From: Paulownia fortunei
Lineage: Eukaryota; Streptophyta; Magnoliopsida; Lamiales; Paulowniaceae
NCBI GenBank assembly: GCA_019321725.1
Contig: CM033120.1
Span: forward strand, 9,119,694 to 9,183,693
Direction: 5' to 3'
Length of the DNA stretch: 64,000 nucleotides
Part shown: positions 56,201-64,000 of the stretch, one piece after another
Layout: each line of letters begins with the position of its first letter
Position numbering within the stretch: the stretch's first letter is position 1
The notes under the pieces: model-generated
Database searches by the model: none
Seen by the model: only the letters and a program-made list of their open reading frames with translations
Told to the model about the DNA's origin: nothing
Translations under genes and position numbers: made by a program

Positions 56201-57630
56201 TAAATTCACTTTACCCCCTTCTATAATTTATGTAACATTTTGTCCATCCATAATCAAAATACCAATCAATTTGGCCCTAAATTTTATTCAACATGAAAAA
56301 ACTAATTGAATAAAGTGTTTGCTTTACATAAGTAAATAAACACAAAGTATTAGTAAAATGTCATTTTAATACATTAAAATAATCTTAATTTTTCTACATT
56401 AAAAATAGACAAACAAAAAAATTTTGAAACTGGTATCTTGAAGAAAGGAAAATATTCAAGAAATGAATTCTTAATGGGAAAAAAAAACATCTAAAATCTA
56501 ATATGTCAAAAAATTCGAATCCAAATTTTATTCAACATGCAAAAAGTAATTAAAAAAAGTATAATTTGTGTTTTACATAAGTTAAATAAACACAATGTAT
56601 AAGTAAAATACCATGCAAAAAAATGTTTTTTTAAATCTAAATAAACATAAACAAAAAAATTAATGATGATATATCAAAGAAACAAAAAAAAATATTCAAG
56701 AAATGAATTCTTAATAAACCAACCTCTTTAAGATCAAATATATCGACTAATTTGATCTCAAATTTGATTAAACATGAAAAAACTAATTGACAAAGTGTCC
56801 TTTTTGCATAACACCAATTTCCATAAACAAATAAAATACTTCTATAATATCATAATAACAAATTAGAAAAACATAAACAAACAATATTATAAATGATGAA
56901 GTCTTGAATAAATGAAATATTCAAGAAATAAATTTTTAAGAAATAAAAACCCCTCTACAGTCAAATAAATACACCACTATTTTGACTCCAAATTTTATTC
57001 AATAGGAAGAAGCCTATTGAATAAGGTATCATTTTTTTCTTAATATACACATGATATTAGCAAAATACCATACTAATATATTAGAATGAAACATTACTTT
57101 TATATATATGAGCATAAACTATTTCTTAATTTTATATAATTATTATAAGAATATTATATTTACATTTTAGTATATATGTAACATGCATATATTTTATATA
57201 TGTTTATAAATATACATCACAAAAATATATACATAATAAATGAAAAATATATGTGCAATATTTTAACAAGTTGAATTCAATCTAAAAATTAAAATCCTAG
57301 ACTTGCTCCAATACCCATTTGTCGATTTTTTGTATTTTTTATAAAAAAATATATATTGTTTAACACCGATTAAATTAATAACAGACCCATTTATGCATAA
57401 CATATTGAATATAGTTTTATTTTAAAAAAAACTCTACTAAAGGGTAATTTGGTCCTTAGAACTATCTTGTTTTGTTCCTATCATTCATTTCTAATTACCA
57501 ATCATGAAATTGAAATCAAGCAAGAAATAAGGATTTGATTCCTTTCTCATCCCTTATACATATTGAGGTTTTATTTGTAAGGGAGATAATTGATGGCAAT
57601 CCCTTGGTACAAGGGGGTAAAGTGATTTTA
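56201..57630. mobile_element. Non-autonomous TIR element with internal tandem repeats
   Basis: Left end TAAATTCACTTTACCCCCTT (56201-56220) is matched by the inverted right end TAAAATCACTTTACCCCCTT (57611-57630). A further left-like end lies at 56093, so the true start is uncertain. No transposase and no clear target duplication. The interior is four ~237-bp tandem units. Confidence 0.5.
56277..57215. repeat. Four ~237-bp tandem repeats inside the TIR element
   Basis: AATTTTATTCAACATG(C/A)AAAAA-like starts occur at 56281, 56525, 56762 and 56992 (spacing 244, 237 and 230). Each unit then shows AATAAACACAA(A/T)GTAT and TATTCAAGAAATGAATTCTTAA. The units are clearly diverged, so the amplification is old. 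Confidence 0.7.
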
Positions 57631-59154
57631 ACTCTAATTTCAAATAGTCCATACAAATGTAGTTATGTATACACTTATGGTCTTCTATTAAATTAATAGC
57701 ACATGCAAATTCAAGTTTTAAAATGTTAAATTGTCTTATGAAATTGTTTGAGATTCTTTTAAATATTCTTGCACTGACTTAATTATCAGGGCACTTCTAT
57801 ATGTTACCATCAGGAAACTAATACATAGACACATTAATCGCACAAAAAATTCTCTTGGGCCTTCATCGATTGCTTTACTAAAATGCGTGTGAACTAACAT
57901 TCTTTCCTTGTGAAAACTCAATTTCCCAAAAACGAAAAACACCAAAAATTCATATTGTTTTTTGGATAGGCTGAGACAACACAGTGAAATATGTATCCAT
58001 ACTTGAATATGAACACAAAAATGCACCTCTCAATTTCGATCTTATTGTACATGTTTAATCTATGTTTAGAGCTATTAAGTTTTCCTACATGTTAAAAAAC
58101 TCATTAAATAAATTGTATAAACGGCATGATTGAGAACAAAAGCTTAGAAGGTCTTCTCTTAAAATAAAACAGTCCATAATGAGAAAATGATGAATATTGA
58201 ATATACACATGACAAGTTATTGCAGGACCAAAAATTGAAGTCATCAGAGATATGCATAAAACAATGCATGTACCTTGAAAACTACACATTGAAGAAAGGC
58301 AACTGGTACGCACATAACTAAGCATTCGAAATTGAGGTCTCTGTATCCTGTAACTTTTCCAACATAAATGACATATGAGTAATATAGTAATGAGTGAAAG
58401 AAACATTGTAAAACTGGGTCTCGAGTTACATACCTCCATAGAATTCTACTAAGAATTTTTGGAAAACAATGAGGTGCTTTTCCTGGACATTTCTTATATA
58501 CATATGATTTGAGTTTGATACAATTTCCATTACCCGATCATCCAATACACATTGAATCATCCCAAGGAGCAGTGCTAAGGCCACTCACTTCATAGCCTGC
58601 CAATTAAAATATGCAAATCAATTCTTAAGTCATGCAGGCATGCTTATTTTAGACCCTAATAACATGGATGATGCTAAGAGTCCAGAATCCAATGACCAGC
58701 ACAAAAGCCTGTAGGCATTGTCAAATTTTCCGAGTAATGAACAGACCATCAGCTTTCATCTTTTCTAATTCAAAGTTCCTACTTCTGCTGATGTACCAAG
58801 AAAAAGAAAAGAAAGAAAGAACCCACTGCGGGAGGAAGAGAACACCAAAGCAACAGTACATGTATCATATAACTTCAACAAAACTAACTTACAAATTATG
58901 CTTTTCTCAGAGATGTTGAAATATGCAGACTCTGAATGAGACCAGAAACGGGCAGTGGATATCCATGGGCACTGGGGTGTTCAGCTTTTTGATCCTTGTT
59001 TCACCTTTTCTTCCCACAGCCTTCTGCCTTCCTTGAAGCACAACCCTGAGAAGCACTATTCTTCCTTCTAATTTGATATTCTACAAACACTTCTTCTATA
59101 TCCTTTGTTATGTAGTTGCCTCCTCCACAACTTGAGCAGCAATAATAACATTGT
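57631..59154. other. Spacer downstream of the minus-strand gene
   Basis: No coding support. Some of 58450-59154 may be 3' UTR or downstream flank of the minus-strand gene ending at 59155. Confidence 0.35.
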
Positions 59155-61873
59155 TTAACAAAGAGGGATGGCCCCGTCTTCCATAATGATTCCTAGGTAT
59201 CTGCCTCTTCCAACTGTAATTCATATCAGATTAATGGAAAATGAAGAAGAAATATCAGAAAAATATCCAGAAGTGCAGCAGATTGATGGAATCTTCGCTT
59301 TTTTTAACAACATTGGCCACTGAATGCCAGCTCTGCTAGTTACGAGTCCAGAACAATTCCCCAGTCTGCAAAAGAGAGAAATGTCATAATGGAATCCTAC
59401 ACAACTTGGAATGGATGTAAAAGTTTTGCAAAGTGAAAACTAAAAGCATTGCGTCTGAAGTATATGAAACACAGAAGCAACATTATATGATAATTGCACG
59501 AAACCGCTGCATATGCAATTAAATCATTAGCCAAGAATCATGTGTCACATAATCATATTATCTTCTTATAACTAATAACTCTCATTTCACTAGAGCTCCA
59601 AAGGGAGACACCAAAAAGGAATTGTAATATATATGGCTCACGAGTTAAATTCTAAATTCAACCATGTAAAAGGCTTGAATATAATGCATTGTCATTGTAT
59701 ACGGGATGAATTACTTGTCCAAAATTGGGATGGTGTATTACGATTAGGTCCCTTCTTGTTGTTTAACTTGTACATGGGGAAAAAACAAACAAACAAGCAA
59801 ACAAACAGTGGAATTGTTTTAGGCTGATATTAAACTAAAGATGAACAGATATAATTTGTAAATCGAGCCAATGGTTTTGCATTAAACACAAGTATAGGGT
59901 AGACCATGACTTCAGCAGACCATCTATATGCCTAAATGAACCAAAGATGACCAAGTGCTGAATTATAGCAACCAAAAGATTCCACTGAGCCCAACCAACT
60001 TGCCAGCAATGGAAGTACTCAAACCAACGTGATCCGCTTTTAGAGTTGTATGTATTGCATCTTGATCTTTTACAGACATAAACTAAAAATGATGAGAACA
60101 TGATTCATTTCAGCATCCTATCTTGCAGTGGATGTATCATCATTCAGATGGTTACAGACAAGAATGCTTCCTTCACATGCATTCGATAATCACATAATCA
60201 AGATTCACTTCAAAGAAAAATTAGAATGATGAAATTTGGTAGCATTTGTCGGCATGGTACTTACGCTCATTGACTGAGAGTTGCTCTCAACCATATATAA
60301 TCCAGTGCCAATAACTTCAACAAAAATCCCAGCTCCATCAGGAGAAATGGTCCATATATGTGTATGAATCCAGAAAATATAACATGCAGTAAGAATGGTG
60401 ATCTCATTAGGTACTTTCTTATTATATTCCTTAATTCTTCTCTTGTCAGTGTTTCCTTTTGTTACTTCTTTCCTTTAGATGACATGGAGAAAGAAAAACT
60501 AAGGAAATACGTGTGAAGGATGTGTAGAAATCAAAATTGTTCTACCACAAAAAGAAAATGAAACACAGTACATGAATTTTACAGCACATGTGACATCAAC
60601 ATTGCCCTCACTCTTAATACCATTTATTTTCAGTTCTCACGCATCTACACCTCCCAATGGCAATAACCTATTCCGGAAAACTAGTGATGGTTAAACAAGA
60701 GGAAAATAATTTATAATAATGTAAATTTTACCTTGTGAAGTGAAAATTAATCACTTCTTTTTTAGAATAACATCTACTTGTAATTGAGATTATTTTGCAG
60801 CCTTATCTGAATATTTTTTACCCTGACTGACTGTACACTAAATAGAAAGATGGTACAGAATGAATTTAAACAGAAGCCAGAAATATATAAAAGAAGATGA
60901 CTGTCCTACACCAAAGGACGATTATGACAATTTAGATAGATAAAATAAGCAATATATCCACATATTAGCATGCCCACAACTGAATCATATTCAAGTAAAT
61001 TCCAAACATGTGACAGAATATTTCATCGCATTCAAGGTATAGCATCTTTCGATAGTAGAAAATGTTGAAAATAGACTTATTTGTCGACTGCGATAACTTA
61101 AATCTTCAATATCAAAAGAATCCAGCCGTTTCTAAGACATTTTGTAACTGCTGAGTCCATCTCCCCTGAGGATGCGATTTTTTAATGAAATCACCCATTA
61201 GTTCACAAAAAAAGGGGTAACCCCAGGCTTAGACTAACTCAGAGCATCGTTCGTGCACCATTCATGTCAACTTAGCAGCTGGAAGCTTGTTAAAATCAAA
61301 AGGTAACATTATTTTCAGCTGAGAAAATCCTATGTTGCAGAAAATCAACAGTCCACCAAGCAGCAAGTGCAACTGGTCTAGGAAAAAGACATGACTCATT
61401 TCAAAAACTTAACCCAAGGGTATCTTGCTCTTTCACTATCAATGCCATCTATATTCCAATTTTAAACTTCCTCTGGAGCACATATTGAAGCAGTGCATAC
61501 TCATGGAAAATATAAATTGTGTTTCCTAACAGTCTCTAAATCGCTTACGAGGCGAAACAAAAAATGTTTTATGTCGTCTCCAGAATTTAGCTCGGCAAGT
61601 TCTCTTGAGGAATATACTAAGCTGATACTCTATACAATAAGGAAATACAAGGATGAATTACACTTTATCCCCCTCAACTATGAAAAAATATGCACTTAAC
61701 TCCCCCTCATCACTAGCCATTACAGCATTGATGGAAATTGCTGATGTGTATTTTTTTCCCCAATTCTCACTTTACCCTTATATCTAACATTTAATAGTAG
61801 TTGAAATACTTTGAATAATTTTCCTTTGATTTTCTCAATTAAAACTACACTTTTTACATAAAACATGCATCTC

Positions 61874-61927
<54 letters not shown>

Positions 61928-63248
61928 GACACATATGTATATGTGTGTGCATATCTCTCTCTTATATATATGGACCTGTATGTGCGTGCATATCTCTCTG
62001 TCTGTATGTATATATATATATATGGCGATATACATACATATATGTCTATATGCATATATAGACACACATGCACATGTTTGTGCAACTCTCTCTCTCTAAA
62101 TACAGATATATATACACATACATATATACATATATTTACACATATATAAATATGCATATAAATAAGTGTGTATACACACGTGTCTATATATCTATATAGA
62201 TACATATATGTACACACATATATAGGCACATGTCCTATATAAATACACATATAATATATATATATATGTTACATCTGTTTCTATCTACATATATATACAT
62301 ATCTATAGAGCACAAATTAATAAATAATAGGTATTAGGCTATAAATATACTTCACATAAATCTCAATATTTTATACTACTAGTTTTTACTTATACGCGTA
62401 TAAATGCATATATAAAGAAATATATTCAAAAAATATAGATACCAATAATAATTTGATATGTACTGGATGTAGTTTAAAACATGTTAACGAGTATTAGAAT
62501 AATCTTTCAAATATATCTAGTATTAAATACACTCACTGGATGTTTGCATTCACAGCCATAAATATAAATTTATAGTCTTGTCGTTTTTGTTTTTTTATTG
62601 CAAAATTAAGATAAAACAATAAAAGAAACTAGCTTTATTTCTTGGTTGTTAATTGCAGTTATCTTATTCGTGAGGAATTAGTTTACTTTCCTTAAATGAA
62701 CAAGACTTTTACCAATAATAAAAATAAAATCTTAGGTAATCAAATTTCTTATCAAAGGATTAATCTCAACAAAGAAGTAGAGGTTGAATCCTAGGTCCGA
62801 ACAACGTTAAATGACGAAAGAGATGATGAACCCATGTAACTGCCCATCTCAGCCTCTGTTTTGGTAGCTTACTTTTCTTTCCTATTGAATCTTCCTTTAC
62901 GAGCTTCATCTACTACTCATGCATTCCATCAATGGAAACAGAAAGCTATGTCCTTGGACGAATTATCATAGACGAACAAAAATTGCATATTCACACACTC
63001 AAAGAAATATAATTTTTTTTTTTATTGCAGACGAAAAGAGAAAAAAGAGAATTAGCATATCAATGAAATCTCAAATCACAAAATGAAATAACAAGGTAAT
63101 GGAGAAGGCAAGAGCTTACACAATTGAAAACACCTTCAAGGGAGACGAGTCCAGTCATAAGACTGCCGCCGGAAGCGCCACCACCAACCGCCACTGTTTT
63201 CAAAACGCGATCGCCGTTTCTGCCGCCGTCGACAACTGCTTTTGCCAT
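59155..63248 (-). CDS. Probable multi-exon gene of unknown function
   Basis: I do not recognise the product. The first exon (63248-63120) starts MAKAVVDGGRNGDRV and runs through a Gly/Ser-rich GGGASGGSLMTGLVSLEG to a donor GTAAGC; it is GC-richer than its surroundings. Downstream, an exon ending at 60265 (donor GTAAGT) reads SPDGAGIFVEVIGTGLYMVE then SNSQSMS; its frame stays open upstream to about 60473, so its 5' edge is uncertain. A 22-base micro-exon (59365-59344; acceptor TTTTGCAG, donor GTAACT) reads TGELFWT. The last exon (59213-59155; acceptor ATTACAG) reads GRGRYLGIIMEDGAIPLC and stops at TAA. Phases agree across the last three. Exons between 63120 and 60480 are not identified, and the link between first and later exons is inferred. 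Confidence 0.42.
61655..61800. repeat. One-ended transposon-like terminus
   Basis: AATTACACTTTATCCCCCTC and the following ACTTAACTCCCCCTCATC resemble ends of plant TIR elements that read 'cacttta(t/c)ccccct'. No inverted partner was found nearby, so it is probably a truncated copy inside an intron. Confidence 0.3.
61867..62310. repeat. Microsatellite-rich tract (TC)n, (TA)n and TATG/ACAC variants
   Basis: A perfect (TC)n run (61874-61905) and (TA)n run (61906-61927) lead into some 380 bp of degenerate TATA/CATA/CACA words. The open frames on both strands (up to 176 codons) consist of Tyr-Ile/Cys-Val-type repeats from this tract and are not genes. Confidence 0.85.
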
Positions 63249-64000
63249 CACTATTTTATAATTGGCGATGCTGGGAGAAGCGGAATAGGGTGTGTCTGAT
63301 TGCAGGTGCTGTGAGTTTAAGGTATAATCTGAATGAATTTTCCTACTGTTCAGCCAATGCTTATGTAGCTGAAGCATTGACATAGGTGAATTACAAAATT
63401 GGTAAGCTTTTAGTCTAATTATAAAAAAAAAATCATTTATTTTTTAAAATTATAAATATTTTTTTAAAATATTATAAATATTTTTTTGAAATTTTTTGTA
63501 CTTTATAATATTTTTTTAATAAGTATAATTTGTTAAATAAAAATAAATATCAAGAGAGTATTTGTAATTTATAAAACTTAAATAATTTTTTTTGTAAATA
63601 ATCAAATATTAAAATATAATTTTTATAATTCATTAGGAAAAACTATATTAGGCCCACTAGCCACCATTTTGGCATAATGTTTGGGATTAAGGGTAACTTT
63701 GGCCAAGTTTTTGGAAAATTAATTCATAAATAATAGATTTCAGTAAAATTAATTTTGCATTAATTGATTTTAGTAGAAGTTAACTTTGAAAAGAATTGAT
63801 GAAATTGCAATTAGCCTCAAGCTCTATTTTATGCCCTTTGCAAAATGTTAATTATTGTGTTCCAAAAGTGATTACAAACACTTTATAAAAAAATCATAGA
63901 TTAAAAAAAAATTAATGTAAGTTGTCAAATACTTTTACAAATCAAAAATCTAAACATAATTTAGAAATCTCAACCATTTCCTTTGAAAAAGAAAAAGAAA
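63249..64000. other. Upstream flank of the minus-strand gene
   Basis: Presumed 5' UTR and promoter, then AT-rich sequence with A and T tracts (63420-63630). No clear TATA box was seen at a usual distance. Confidence 0.35.

Noticed and set aside
58104..58439. 111-codon minus frame
   Set aside because: Composition random-like with many Ser, Cys and Phe; no similarity recognised and no exon context.
61720..62250. 176-codon minus frame and overlapping plus frames
   Set aside because: Built from (TC)n, (TA)n and TATG/ACAC repeats; no domain or codon bias.

Overview
This is a 64 kb window of AT-rich, intron-containing, transposon-packed plant nuclear DNA. I infer a eudicot: there are two DUF1685 genes, a SINE, Ty1/copia and Ty3/gypsy (Athila-like and Tat-like) retrotransposons, a hAT transposon, a Mutator-like element with long terminal inverted repeats, and a TRIM-like element. 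I see no bacterial-type operons, rRNA or tRNA genes, or CRISPR arrays. One 100-base run of N (54423-54522) marks an assembly gap.

Layout. 1-5.2 kb: the 3' half of a plus-strand gene of small exons, unrecognised, ending at 5108 with an AATAAA signal. 7.0-7.7 kb: an intact minus-strand DUF1685 gene. 10.1-17.05 kb: a hAT transposon with matching ends and an 8-bp target duplication (6/8 identical). Its minus-strand transposase is decayed and split by a nested, internally deleted LTR retrotransposon (12371-15548, perfect TGGTT duplication). 18.06-18.90 kb: a second DUF1685 gene. An exact 161-bp tandem duplication copies its start codon and first ~54 codons upstream, out of frame. 22.0-22.3 kb: a complete SINE with matching target duplications. 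23.9-26.1 kb: a non-autonomous TIR element. 26.2-28.7 kb: a decayed copia element. 29.2-35.1 kb: an Athila-like gypsy element on the minus strand, holding a solo LTR of another family. 35.1-44.8 kb: a decayed Tat-lineage gypsy element with gag, protease, RT, two RNase H regions, integrase, an antisense ORF region and a 3' LTR. 44.8-54.4 kb: a tandem array of a ~1.4 kb monomer (about six copies), invaded by a 1.95 kb Mutator-like element and by a 495-bp element built of two inverted LTR-like arms. The array runs into the assembly gap. 56.2-57.6 kb: another TIR element, filled with ~237-bp tandem repeats. 59.2-63.2 kb: a probable minus-strand multi-exon gene of unknown function.

Host genes are therefore few: one unknown gene at each end and two DUF1685 paralogues about 10 kb apart on the same strand. 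The rest is nested mobile DNA and repeats. No new multi-gene system is evident. The observations most worth checking are the start-codon duplication in the second DUF1685 gene, the inverted-LTR TRIM-like element, the 1.4 kb array with hints of higher-order order, and the antisense ORF of the Tat element.
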